Shown: positions 13,713 through 27,000 of the stretch, one piece after another | Layout: each line of letters begins with the position of its first letter | How positions within the stretch are numbered: the first letter of the stretch is position 1 | Origin: Anticarsia gemmatalis | Lineage: Eukaryota > Arthropoda > Insecta > Lepidoptera > Erebidae | Reading direction: 5' to 3' | DNA length: 64,000 nucleotides | NCBI RefSeq assembly: GCF_050436995.1 | Contig: NC_134757.1 | Location: 4,600,501-4,664,500 of the forward strand | Program-made: the position numbers and the translations under genes | The notes under the pieces: generated by a model | Seen by the model: the letters and a program-made list of their open reading frames with translations, nothing else | The model's database searches: none | What the model was told of the DNA's origin: nothing

Positions 13713-16694
13713 CTGCACTAGAGTCTCACTTATTCACGCGGGCGACGGCAGGAACGCCGTTGCCATTATAACACCTGTGTACAATTACAACATGTTTGTT
13801 TACCCACTAACAGTACCAGGCATGTTCAGGAAGTTATCACGTGAGTGTGACTACCGCGACAGATACTCACTGCTATTTGTAGGACTAAAGTTATACATTA
13901 GTATTATTCAAAAAAATTCTGGCATTTGGTTCTTTAGAATCTGTTCAATATGTTCTTTAGACTGCCTTTTTGCTACACTGAAATGATTAACAAATTCATA
14001 CAGTAGACCAAAAATAATGTAGTCTACCACCATATAACCATTACTGACATAATCATCATTATTGGCCGTTCCATTTATCCATTCCAAATGATTCAAGTAT
14101 TAATAATATTACTTTTGGGGTGAATTATCTTTCAGTTAAATGTATTGCAATTTCATTTATACAGACTGAAATCTTTGTTAACCTGGTAGAACACTTTACT
14201 GTTAAAACAGTACAAAAACTATTACATCACTAAACAGTATATTAAAGTGTGAGATTAATTTGCATTAATTTATTTATGATTTTATATTTGATGGCCAATA
14301 AAAGTGGCAAAAGATTGCCACTTGAATATTCTAAAGTAAAATTATGTATGCATAAACCTGTCAAGTATGTAAAGCAGGTCTTTGTGTGGAAGAAAATTTA
14401 GAAGGTATTTTGCAAATGCATCTGTCACAAAATGGTGCAACAGACAATTAGTTATGAAATAGATTAAAATAAATGCCACAAGGAAGACTGCTTAAAGGTT
14501 GTATTACATCATGTCATCAAAGATGTATCATTAACATAAACTTAGTGAGTCATTTATAAAAATATACATGTATCTCTACATTTGGCATAAGGTCTTTTAT
14601 TTATTTAACCCTGACTACTTAAACATAGCAAGTGTGTGAACAGTTAAGCAAATTTAAACCTTATTGGTCTGACACAGATTGTAAAGTTCAATAAAAATAT
14701 TTTTTTAGTTTTTAATACAATTCCTATTTGTTTATTTCTTTTTTTAAACATGATGTTTGACTTAAAGCCATGTTAATAGAATATTGGAACAAAAGACACC
14801 ATGGATTTTTATCATTTTAAATCTGTAGGCCAATAACTTTTATTTCTCAGAAATGTTAAAGTAATTGCACCAATTGCACTAATTTCAGTATTAATACAGC
14901 AACAATTTATTTCAGAAATATCTACATACATGCAAATTCTTATCAACATATCTACTGGCAAATTTTCCAATATGGTGTATTGGAAATACCAATTGGAATT
15001 TCCTAATTAAAACCTAGATGTCATGTTATTTCAGGTATTCTAAAAAGACTAACAACAAATACATGTTATGATGCATTTCTATTTTTAAAGTTCAGTCAAA
15101 TTTAATGGTAAACAGTTTTACATAAACAAATTGGTAAGAAAACCTCTAGTTGCCAAATGAAAAGAAATCTAAAGGTTAATGACCCTTATCATACACACTT
15201 CAAGTCAATGCCCTTAAGTAATTACTTATCAGGTGACAGTACAAAGTTACCTTTATGTACAATTAAATTACTAGTACACCAAAAAACTACTGTTTAACTG
15301 AACTTATTAGCTATGGAAGCAAAAAGGGCTAGAACTGAGCAATGAAAATACTATACTATCAATGATAAGATTGATTGAAGTAGGTATATTGTATTATTTT
15401 GTAACTGTGTCATCAAAATGTGTAATTAATAGGAAAACAAATGAAAATAAGTAATAACAACCAAAATGTGTGTCAAGCTTTGTTTAAAATAAAACTTCAA
15501 TAAGGAAAACCAAGAAATGCATAGTAATAAATAAATATATAATAATATGTACATAATTTGTAGAGTTAATGTTATAGGCCTTCTGATGTTAACTTATGTG
15601 GTTTTTAAAATACTTTATTGCGAGCGTGTAATTTGAGGCTAATCAAAATACATATGGCTTCTATGTCAAGGGCAAACTTGCCTATATTTTGGTTTGATGT
15701 GTTGTGTACATGAAGCCATAATGTAGTGGATAATGAACTTTGCAAGGTAATTATATGAGATTTGGTTATGGCTATTTATTTATTGTTTTATAACCATTGT
15801 CTATGATATATACTGTACTCTTCTGATAATGTTCAATAAATCAATAAACACACTGTGCCCAAAGTGATAAGAATTTTCATTGCAATTAGAATGAGGGTAG
15901 ACTACAGTTACAGTCCAAAGTCTTTATAGACATAGAAATGCGCAAATATAAATGAGAGAATGTAAAACATAACATTTGATACATATTTTCAACATACAAA
16001 ACTGCAGTGAATTCATTAACTGCATGTATTACAGTTTAATAAGTTTAATTGCTAAAAGAGCATTCGGATTTCATCAAAAGTTAAGATCGTCTTCTAACAA
16101 TACAACAAAATAGTGAAATTATTGTAATGTTAAGATTTATGTAATTGTGCAGCTCTGCTTTTTCTATCAATAAGATGTCTGCATGTCCGGCAATATAAAA
16201 ATGGTGTGGCTAGTCTTCACTTATAACTGGATATGAACATATTATGGCATAAAAATGGATAAAAAACAGTCTAAAATGTGAATGCAGTAAATGACTCAGA
16301 AATTAAACGTCAAAACCAATAGGGTTACTGTCATTTTGCCACATCAACGAAATTCACAAATCTTGAGAAATGTTGATGTTAGATAACAACAGATCTACTC
16401 TTTATTTCAAGGGTTAGTGGTGCTTATTAAAAATCAAATAATTACGGAAAAGAATAATAAAAAAGAACGGCCATATTGAACGTCTGCAGTGAACAAACTC
16501 TTGACTGATATTTCTAATCTTTTTACGATGAGTCCATCAACACAAATATAAAGCTCAACAAATCGTACTTACAGAACACAAAAAAACACTTAAAATTTCA
16601 CTTTAGCTTGAAATAAATATCACACACTCTTCAATCACACTTCACACAAGACCCAAGGCAGAAAACCGTTTTCGTTGCAATGGCTCAAACTCAC
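13713..16694 (-). other. Lis-1 upstream stretch, probably 5'-UTR intron; contains a CpG-free block
   Basis: Between the Lis-1 start-codon exon and the putative promoter there is no coding signal. From about 14069 to 15620 I find no CpG dinucleotide at all, while TG and CA are common. CpG returns gradually from 15.9 kb towards 16.7 kb. If Lis-1 has a first exon near 16.7 kb, this is its 5'-UTR intron. Confidence 0.55.
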
Positions 16695-16776
16695 CAACCA
16701 ATCCAATACAACATGAAGTTTCGATTTTCTTTCTTTCGACACCTTATGTTACAACGCCATCTATTGTAGAGTGAAG
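16695..16776. promoter_or_regulatory. candidate bidirectional promoter and paired short first exons of Lis-1 (minus) and Slmap (plus)
   Basis: On the minus strand ATTGGTTG is followed by a GTGAGT donor (16694-16689). On the plus strand TAGAGTGAAG is followed by a GTGAGT donor (16777-16782). The donors point away from each other and bracket 82 bp. That 82 bp holds two tandem CCAAT motifs (16698-16707), a pyrimidine tract, and an AACGCCATCT motif (AGATGGCG on the other strand). Matching acceptors exist just before both coding starts: TTGCAG at 17801-17806 for Slmap and GTGCAG at 13718-13713 for Lis-1. Together with the symmetrical CpG-poor flanks this suggests a shared divergent promoter. There is no TATA box evidence and no transcript data; donor hexamers also occur by chance. 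Confidence 0.4.
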
Positions 16777-17806
16777 GTGAGTTTATTAGATAGAGACACA
16801 AGATACACAGTACAGAAAGTGTGAACGGTATGACCGAGTTATAAAGAAAAATGTATGTTGCCACTACAAATATGTGTCAGTATAGAGAGCAGTATTTTTT
16901 ATAATATTCAATATTTATAATATTTTAAAACGAAACAAAAGTTTTCGTGTACTTTCACAACATAAATATAGGTATGCTAAAACATATTATTATAAAGATT
17001 TTAAAGGTTTTTTTTTCTATAAATAAGTTAAATCATTTATTCGCCGAATATTATTAAAAGTTAGGCGAGTGCAACAATAGTATCAATAAAAACACATCTC
17101 GTTAAATAATTGAATAAGTAGGTACCTATCTTTTCTAAATTTTTAACGATATATAGGTACATGACGAATTTAGGTACCTACTGATCAGGCCACAACGTGT
17201 TAACATCGCTGCATCGCATCGGTTTAAAAACATATTCCCACAGGATTCAAAGTAATAATAAGATTTGTCAAAAGACGTTTAAATAAACAATGTTTTTTAA
17301 ATTGAATAAAAAATTGAATAAATATCTTCCCTCATTATTTGCTTAGCTAAAGTTATTACGCACAAAGGTAAAATTAACGATTGGGTTTTTATCAATAGTC
17401 GAGTTAATCGATTCAAATTATGACTAGTCAACTAAGAATAGAAACTCTATTTCAACAAAACAAATGTCCGAATCGTGCGCCCATTTCGTAAGTTCCTCAA
17501 ATGTTAATTTTGATTGACGCCCTGAAAATAGTATATTTCTACAATATAGAACCACACGTGAACTGTTTTTGATATACAATAATAGTTAATAGCTAGTTTT
17601 TAATAAATTTATTCCAGGTTTTAATTTTTGTACATCACCAATACCTACGTAGACGAAAGGAATCAAGTTTCATAAATAATGGTGTTTGCATAATTACTGC
17701 GATATTTAGAACATATTATCAATTATATCGTTTTGACTTCATTTAGTTCGAAACAGTGCTTGGCCCCCAAAATGGCAGTGATCAGTGTTCACCTTTCACC
17801 TTGCAG
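16777..17806 (+). other. Slmap upstream stretch, probable 5'-UTR intron 0
   Basis: About 1 kb of AT-rich DNA between the putative plus-strand donor at 16777 and a good acceptor with pyrimidine tract (CACCTTTCACCTTGCAG) at 17806. No coding signal or repeat copy was found. CpG is present at ordinary levels here, unlike the blocks further out. Confidence 0.4.
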
Positions 17807-17898
17807 CAAGTGAATAGATTTCGGTTTCGATCATCGATGTGTTACTCGTTAAATCTCGTACGAGGCACGGATGCTGACTCTGAGGAGCAGTGTGTGCG
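17807..17898 (+). other. Slmap 5' UTR segment
   Basis: Leader between the TTGCAG acceptor and the Slmap ATG, ending GTGTGCG directly before the start. An in-frame TGA at 17881-17883 lies six codons upstream of the ATG, which excludes an N-terminal extension in this frame. Whether the leader is spliced at 17806 or starts upstream of it cannot be told without transcripts. Confidence 0.55.
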
Positions 17899-18090
17899 AT
17901 GGTGATAGCAAAGAGCAAGAAAGTTAAACCAATCATGAATAATACTATTAAAAATATGGATTACAACTGGACACCTGGTCCAGATCTACCAAATAACCAG
18001 GAAGGCGGTATACCGAGGGCGATCTTCATTCCTCACTCGAATTCACTGGCGTTTGATGAAAGACGCGTAACATTGGAGCAACCAGTTAAG
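17899..18090 (+). CDS. Slmap: Slmap exon 1: N-terminus and first FHA strands
   Basis: Sixty-four codons from the ATG, ending QPVK before a GTAAAT donor. The first ~38 residues have no counterpart in the shorter vertebrate N-terminus; from there PRAIFIPHSNSLAFDERRV aligns with the start of vertebrate SLMAP FHA. The exon ends directly before the IGR motif, in phase 0. Confidence 0.93.
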
Positions 18091-21000
18091 GTAAATTTTA
18101 ATTATTATATATTGGATAAGGTAGGCAATAATAATCTGTAGGCTGTAGTCAACTAAGTTGTTGACATGACATGTCATCTGAGAGTTACCCTCTCTGATGT
18201 GGTATGTGTGAGGTCTAAACAACCGTGTGTGTTTATTAGATAGCAGTAATTAGAGTGTTCATGTCAGATGGTGTGACTTGGCAGGATATGATTTGCACAG
18301 CAACATGTATAATGCTTTATCATGAAGAGTTGCTTTGTAGCTAACCTGTACTACACTTGTGGGTGTATAGATTATCACAAATACAATATTTATTCATTAT
18401 TTCCCCCTTTTATCAGTACATATTTGTACTTGTTATTGTATGAATAGGTTTGGCTGTGTATACTTTTAATAAACAGTTGAACATTATCTTACATAGCCTT
18501 ATAATTGACTTTATAACACCATACACATACAAATTATGCTTAAAAGGCATTGCAAAATTTATGTCACAACCACACTGATTGCCTTATATAAAAATGTTTT
18601 AAATATGGAATGTAACATATATGGATCATTACTGTTATTTCATAATGATCTGTAAACTATGGCCAAAATTTTGCTCAGAACTAGGTGTCAATAAGTCTGT
18701 TGTAACTATTGCAAGGTTGAACTGTTACTCTTAGCATGTTAATATGAAATGTTTCTTAATTTTATTATTATTTCATTGTGAAATGTGTTAAAAACTTCCC
18801 TAAGTATACATTTTTTAAATAAAATAATATGCATTAAAAAAGTAAATGAATCCAATAAGACAGCACATTTATGAGGAGTATCTGTTGGAAGCAAATTTCC
18901 AATAATTTTGGTCATACATAACTTCAGAGTAAAATTGATATAAAGTCACTAAACTGACGTACAAGGGAAGTAGATAAAGACTTATTATTTGTTAACACAT
19001 GCAAGTTAATTAAAAAACAAACAACTGGTCTAATTTGTAAATATGAGTAGTATATGTAAGCTTTACACCATTTCTTAAGTAATGCATATGGAATGCACAA
19101 TTTGTTATGCATTAATTCATTATATTCAGTGATGCATCATAGTTATAGACAATTAGCATACATGCCATGGACTATGGTGTTCATCAAACACAAGGATTCA
19201 TTAATACCTGAATTTAACATCTGCATGGTATCTACAAGTTGGCACTAATTAAAAAAAAAAAAAAAACATTTATTACCAGTCTAATATTACAAAATTATGC
19301 TTATAACTATGACAACCCCAATAGGCACAGCCTGTATCGGGGGAAATTTGCTGTAAAAACGAATTTATTTCTACATATTATTGCAAATGTGCCACTTGCA
19401 CAGATAAAACTCTTTGTCTTTCCTACCTAGAGATGATTGGATTTGTATACAACAAAATACATTTTTGTACCTATCAGTCTGATAAAAAAAGCTATCTTTA
19501 CTAAAGTATATATCTTTGTTACAGTATTCTTTCTTGCCCTGTTTTAGTTAGGGATTATTCTCAATACTCTTAATCTATTTCTCAACTATGATAACAACTT
19601 TTATCTGGATAAGGAATGTTATTTTTAACATTTATCTTAGGTTTGTTTGCAACATTTGACAATGTGGAGCAAATATAAAACAGCATATGAAACCATGAAT
19701 GTAAAATTTTGACAGTTTGTTATCAGCCCACATGTAATTATTACTGTCAGTAAAAATATCAAGGACAAAAATTGTTACAATAAAAAAAATATAATTGCAG
19801 ATATTTTTTTATAATTTAAACAGGGCTTGTAGATTTATAGTTTGTTAGTTTAATAAACACCAATATTAATTTTTTGGTTGTTAAAATACCCAGGAGTAAT
19901 TTTTACTAATACCACACACATATTTCACTCATTCAATAAGTTTAAAAAGTAAAACTCCTAAAGATGTTCTGTCAAACAGTGCCAAATAAAAATACCTACT
20001 AGTCTTCAGTATTAGTTTGTACAATGTAAATCCTATCTAAAAATAATATCAGCCTACTAATAGTTTTGTACTTACCACAGGTGGAAGCCAAAAATTCTTT
20101 ACATTGCTTCAATCTATGCATTCAACTACTATAAAAACTATCTTGTTATCAGTATTAGAAATCCTACATTGAAAAAATGCCTTATTTTTTAAAAGAAATG
20201 TACTGGTTCAAAAGTTTGGTGGCTCAAACTTATGCAGTCCAATTTATTTGACTGAACAAAAAAGTTTGTTTGTTCTGGTAAAATTCATTTGCTTTGTTCA
20301 ATTTATTTTAAATTTGGCTTTATAGAGATTATACCATTGTATTATGGACAACAAAATCTTTTAGAATAAAACATTCCACAAAATTGTTTATCTGTATATG
20401 CATATAATAAATAAGTCACTTCAATATTTAATAGACTAGACTGAAGTTATATATTATTCATCGTACCTAATAACATTTCATATTTAAGAGTGTACAAAAA
20501 ATGTAACAATAAGAAAAGTAAAAAAAAAAACTCATTCACTAAATTCGCGATAACAACGCGTTAGCTTAATGTGCGTGAATGGAAACCTTATATTGGGTTT
20601 CCATTCACCTTCTGGCATAGCAGCTGCTGGTAAACGAGAGCGACTAGGTAACTACTACACGAAATCCTCCTCATGGGGCCCTTAGAATTAAGTCAGTCGT
20701 GTTTTACGACCGCCAGGTTTTGCTGTAGCCTTTAGGTAGGCAGTTTTTCAGAAAGTTACAATATTTTTTCCGAAACGGAATCAAGAATTGTCGATATTAA
20801 AAAAATGCTTCTACATCAATCAAGCGCTAAGTATAACATCTTAACTAAGTTCTTTTGTTCAAGACGATCGTCTAAATAAAACGCAATTGACAATCGCAGC
20901 ACACTCGTATCACGCATTTATCCATAATTGAGTTTGTATGCAGTCCAGGCGTGGTCGTCAGTGAGCGGGAATATGTGCGACCACGAGTCCATGACTGACT

Positions 21001-24000
21001 CACCGTGACCCCAGCCCCGAGGTGCTTGAGACGATCACAATTGTGCATTGGCAATTAAATTTAATGAGATTAAATTGTGCTATTTTAGACTACGCATCTG
21101 CTACCGCGCTCTAAGGAAGTCCACACTTATCAGTTTTATATTTGTACTAAAAGCTTTAAACTAATGCTGCTCCATTACAAGACTGCGGCCCCGCATACAG
21201 TTGTGGTTAACATATAGCAAGACTCTTCATGTACCTAATTAATCCAGTATAACAACGACATCCTCAATACCGCGCTGGAAATATCCTATTTGATTCTGTT
21301 TTACCGTGTCGAGCTTCTTGCAATACGTAATTTGTAAGAAGGTTGAAATCAGTGCTAGAGAATCGTTGTAATCTAAAATACAGGCCTCATTTCCAAAACT
21401 GTCATAAATACTGCTCTAACAATAAGCCTTTCCAGCTCACTGAACTTTATGCTATTCCTTATTGACCCATCTCAATAGCTCCATGTGTATTAAATAGATG
21501 CCATCAAAAACATTCTGTAAAAACCTCAAGTCTCGCCGTAAAAAGTGGTGAGATCTATACAATACCAAGTCGATTAATCTATTTAGTCTCTACTTAAAGG
21601 ACCTTCTGTCTTAAGTTATTACGTATGTTATTATCATGCCAATTTAAAAAAAAATACCTTTAAAACAAATAGACCGACCTGGCCATCGCATGATTTGATT
21701 ATTAGTATGTATCACACTACACAGCACGACGAGAAGTTAATGCTCCTGAAATGTTAATGGCGAATTTGTGTTTTCTTGCGATGACCAAGTCGATCTATTT
21801 GTTTTAAAGGTATTTTTTTTTAATTGGCATGATAATAACATACGTAATAACTTAAGACAGAAGGTCCTTTAAGTAGAGACTAAATAGATTAATCGACTTG
21901 GTATTGTATAGATCTCACCACTTTTTACGGCGAGACTTGAGGTTTTTACAGAATGTTTTTGATGGCATCTCACTTCTTTTTGTAGAGCGAACATAAGTCC
22001 AATTTGTATGGAAAGACGTTTTTTTTTCATAATTCAACATATTTTCCTATGGGAATGTTGTTAAGTTTCATGGGCTAATCACCTTTACCCACCCTTTACC
22101 CCCTCCCGTTATGCCTCATATAGTAGGTACCTATTTATTTTATTTTCTACAGTAATCAATTATTATTACTGTGTAATGAATTATCATTAACTGCAAATAT
22201 AACCTTGTAATCTTATACATTTATATAGGATTACAAAGTTATTGTTGCAGTTGGTGTATTTAAAAAACTGGATCGAAATTAAAAAATATTAGATTTTTCC
22301 CATGATTAAGACACTAAATCCTATTTGTATTCTAAATTTTAAGCTTCTAAGTCTGCTAGAAGTACCTTAGACTTTTGATGATCGGTGAGTCAGTGAGTCA
22401 GTGAATCAGTGAGTGACAAAATTCAAAATTTTAACAAGTTGTCATTCTTAAACTACTGGTTCAAATTGACTGAAATTTTAAATATACCGTGTTTATACAA
22501 TTACTGATTAGTTGCTGAAAATCCAGGCTTCCTGTTTTATCCACAACGAAATTATAGGGGTGTCAAAAATAGCCCGAATTGCTTCGAGAAAAGGATGTTA
22601 CGGCCGTGCCGCTTTTTTTTTGCTCGACTTGCGGGGGCACTTCCGTGCCCCCAGATTAATAGCAACAGTTAAACAGTCGTAATTATTCGTGCATGGGTAT
22701 GAGCGTTGATGCCTGACTCATTGTTTGTAATTTTTATCCGTCTGACCAATAAAATTGATTCATATTGAAAGCTGTGATTGCGGGGTCGAAGGTAAACGAT
22801 TTAATAACAGCGAGGGCCCTTAAGGAGTAATAAAGGAAAAGTACCATTGAATAAATACGTGTTCCTGATACGAGATAATGAATAATGTATTGTTTAATAT
22901 CTGTGCTACTCACATTACCCGGTTAACAATAAATGCGTAATGAATTGTGAGAAACTTTCTGCGATGTCTAAATACACGCATTCGTTGGGTTGTTATTTAA
23001 GAAAATTGTGTTTGTGCGTATCTGGAGAACTTGAGCGTTTACTTGGCAGTAAAATTTTCTTTCTATTTGCGACTTCATTAATAAGATAATAGAGTAAAAA
23101 ACGTAATTAGTTCGCTATGTTATAATGAGCTAAGACTTTGTAGTTAATGTCTTGGAAGCCTATCAGTCAAACGAGCCGAGTAATGAACGCGAATCAATAA
23201 CCTATAACTGGTGCGTGCATCTGAGTGGTTATGTTATGGATGTAATAATGCAAACATCATGTGAATTAATTATACAACACACTCGTTTGCACACACGCTT
23301 GACAGGAGACTACGTTTTTGTAATACCTGTCCAGTTCTTAGCCTTGACGAACTGATTGAGGTGCATACTGCATAGTGCATAAGCTAAATATTTTCCTCCC
23401 TTCTAAGTGGCGCTAATATACTTAACTATATTATTATTCAATATGTATTATATTTTAGATAGACTTTTGTCAGAGTCAGTTAGTATTCGACGGTTATTTC
23501 CCAATGTCGTTGAAGGCACATTGTTACCTTCTGGCATTATAAGTTCCTTATACAATTTTTGAACTTCTATTTTATGCATTTTCAATACCTATTTGGTTTA
23601 TTTGAGCCAACAGACCATTGACTACGAAATATTGTCACATTTTTATATTTTTGTGTACACAATCTTCAACGCAACGTTATGCAAGTAATAAATCCTATTT
23701 CACACACACCGGTAACATTGAAAACAGTTTCCAGAGCTTTGCACAGCAAGGGGTATATCGTGAGAACATCCAATTAGTATGAAAAAGGGGGAAAACACTA
23801 TAAGTTGATAGTTAACACGCGCTGAGGGACTAAACATAGGTGTGGCTTTAATCACTGAAGATAAATAAATCTCTCCGTGTTTAACTTCACGCACTTTTAT
23901 CTCCAGTAAAAGTGATATAGACAGGTGTTGCGTAGCGTCGCTTTACGACATGCCATGGGTCGGGTTTACGCTCGTAATAAGCTGCGGTGACAACAGATTG

Positions 24001-27000
24001 GAACTGAACAATAGCTAGTATCAAAGTTCCATAGTATGTTTTTAAATTGCGCACCATATGGTCCGCGAAACAGAGGCCTGGTTATTATAAAAACTCGCCG
24101 GTTCACTATTCGCTGTTTTGGTCCATCACAATAGATAAGCGGTGACAGATAAGTTGTTGCTAGTCGCCTACGACTATTGCATAACCCGTTTCCTTAGTTG
24201 AGTTTACAAGCAACTTTCACGGGACAATGAGTGCTGATGTATTTTCGACTATGAGTTCGTTAGGTTCCTAATACTTCCTAACTATTTATAAGAAAAACAA
24301 AACTAAATATACCGCACTACATAACTGTTTGTTATGTGATTTTTTTTATTGGACATTGTATATTGGACTTTTCTAAGAACAAGAAACATTTGTAAAATAA
24401 GCGGCCGAGGTCGATTTCCAAAACAATCGTGACATAATATGGAGTGACACAACTAGGAGGCAAACTACTTTAATTTCCTTATTTAACACAATCTCCCTTT
24501 AGAATTGAGAACAACTGTTCCTATTGTAACTTTTCCAAAATTATGCTTAGGACGGTGACACTTGACTGTTCAACGTTTCATTAAACATTCATTGCACGCA
24601 GTTTGACCCTTATTTTCTACGCTCCTGGACGACGTGTTTCCATCAAATAAGAACACAAATGTACTTTGTCTTTTCATTGTTAGTACTAGAACCACAACTC
24701 TTGTGTACGGTTGCTACTTACAAGTATCCTACATTTTAGGAATGTTTACTACAATGCCTCGTTAATTTGCGTTGCTTACGTAGCAACGCCTGGCAAGGCT
24801 GACTATATTGGCAAACTAATCCAGTGGTGCTCAATTTTGGCTGAAATTATCTTATATTTTCTGATTTCATGATTTTAAAGATATTGACATATGTGTAACA
24901 TTACAGATTGGACGCAACGTGTATCGGACGACGCCGAGCCCAACGAACACAATATTCGAATGCAGAGTGCTGTCTCGTCACCATGCCACGCTCTATTACG
25001 ACAAGGGCCACTTTTACCTTGTGGTGAGTCCAGCAAATTGTTACCTACCGACTTTAACTATTGTTGCTTACATTGCTGTAGCTAGCCGCTATCGGCGAAC
25101 ACTATTATTATATCCGTCGACCATACGCCGTAACTAAAATGGGTAAGTAGTATATATCGTGGGGAAGATAGCTTTATTGGTCAAGGCTGTTTCCAAAAGA
25201 ATATAATTTTTCTTGTTTTGTCACAAGCTCCATAAATAGTGTTGTTTGTTCCTAGTTTTAATTTGTATGTAACAATGTCGCGCCAACATAAAAAAGATCT
25301 TTGAGTTGATAGCACTGCGATATTTGAATACATGTTGTCGGCGAAACTAAAGAATTTGCTGTATATTGATAAAAACAATTCAAATCCGTCCTGTAGCTGT
25401 TGAGATCACTTGAAACAATAGAACAAAGGAACCACCTCTTTATAGTAGTACTGTAGATTGATCAATTGTCGTCAGTCAAGTTTGCAAAGTTCTTTCCATA
25501 ACAGTACCCATTAATGCGAAACTGCGCCAGTCAGAGAGTTCGCTATGGTTATTATTACTTCTATCGAGGGCAACTGGCAGTGGTTCATGATCTTATTGAA
25601 TTGTACACCGACATTTACTCGATAATATAAATTTTGTTATGGTTTCTATATTTGAAGAAAAAAGAGCGTCTACACGAGTTCCAATTCACAGTAATTTAGG
25701 TCCGTGCGTGGTCTTCTTTTTTTGCCCAATTAGGCGTAAGATATTTTATGGAGACAGTTCTGTACGGTCTAGCCCAAATTCTTTAGAACAGGTTAGGAAT
25801 AAATCCTATTAGTTATTTTTGTATCTACCGTATTATTGAATAGTTGGTGCACTGGAATGATTCTCCAACTAGGACAATTGGATTTATGTGACATAAGCAA
25901 GCGGCCGCGGTTTTGCTCGTGCTTAAATTAGCATACTTAAACAGCGTAAAACAGATATACACGATTCTCCGTTTCCTCTTACGCTAACCTTAATGTTTTG
26001 TGAAAATTCTGTTAACAATAGTACAAAGTAAATTAAGAACAATGCGTGAATTGTTCTTATAATAGCCAGTAAATGTATTCATTCATATCTACTCGTACTC
26101 GTACGTTAGCGTTTGGTCTGTAAACATTCTTAGCTGTATTATTGTGTTTAGGTAACATCGGTAACAGGGCCAAATCCAAAATGGTGATAGGATTATTGCG
26201 AGCGATACGAAGAGTTGGAATCAACCCACATACGATGTTATGAAAGAACCTTGTGCTTGTTACGTGTTAAGGCCTAGTATTTCGAGTAGTCGGCTCCTCT
26301 CGGCTCTCACCATATCCGCCCACGAGCGATTTCTACGAGCGCCCGGCGCTCGCTCGTCTTCATGCTAATTCCGTTTTACCGAACTGTGGCTTCGGTTTTA
26401 GAGGTTGTTTGCCTACAAACGTTTGATTGTTCGCGTAACGTTGATCGTTGCCTCGTAAAATCCACAATAAGTAGTGAAGAATGAAGACACTAAGGTTGAT
26501 CGTAACCTCGATAACACGCTGCGTTCGCTGCTTTACATGAACGAGGAAAATTGATATTTGCAGCCGTAAGTAATGATGGTATGACTGCAATTTATTGTAC
26601 AGTTCTAGAGTACATTTTTTACTATACAAACACTAGAATCGAGTGGAAGCATTTGTCTCATGTACACAATAAGATGATAATCTTTAATAAGTAATTAATT
26701 TACCGCCAGAACGGAAGTATCTCTAGTTCCGTTCTCCTTGTAACAAAAAAGGAAGGTAAAGGTAATGTTTGCAACACATAACACAATGTCTATGTATGCT
26801 TGTAAAAAATAAGTTTCGAATAACCTTCATTTAACTGCTTCACATTAAAACAATACTTGAAGTCTTCTAATATTGTTACTGCCGTTTTCCTAGTTTGTAT
26901 TAAAATTCAGCATTTGTATAAATATTGAAGGATGAATGGTGATGTAAGGTCACATAAATTGGTACATACCAACTAATAAACCACTGAGCAGTTCTGAGTT

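Larger units (their letters stand above)
18091..24906 (+). other. Slmap intron 1 (6.8 kb)
   Basis: AT-rich intron. Its first 2.4 kb (to about 20461) contains only four CpG by eye (18223, 18957, 19338, 19358). CpG becomes normal from about 20545. It also holds a poly-A run at 19250-19266, a hairpin at 20575-20608 and the first copy of a large composite palindromic repeat at 21498-22655. No exon-like frame was seen. Confidence 0.8.

Noticed and set aside
22385..22416. Short direct repeats considered as a CRISPR-like array
   Set aside because: Tandem GTGAGTCA/GTGAATCA units without spacers, part of a eukaryotic mobile element present twice.
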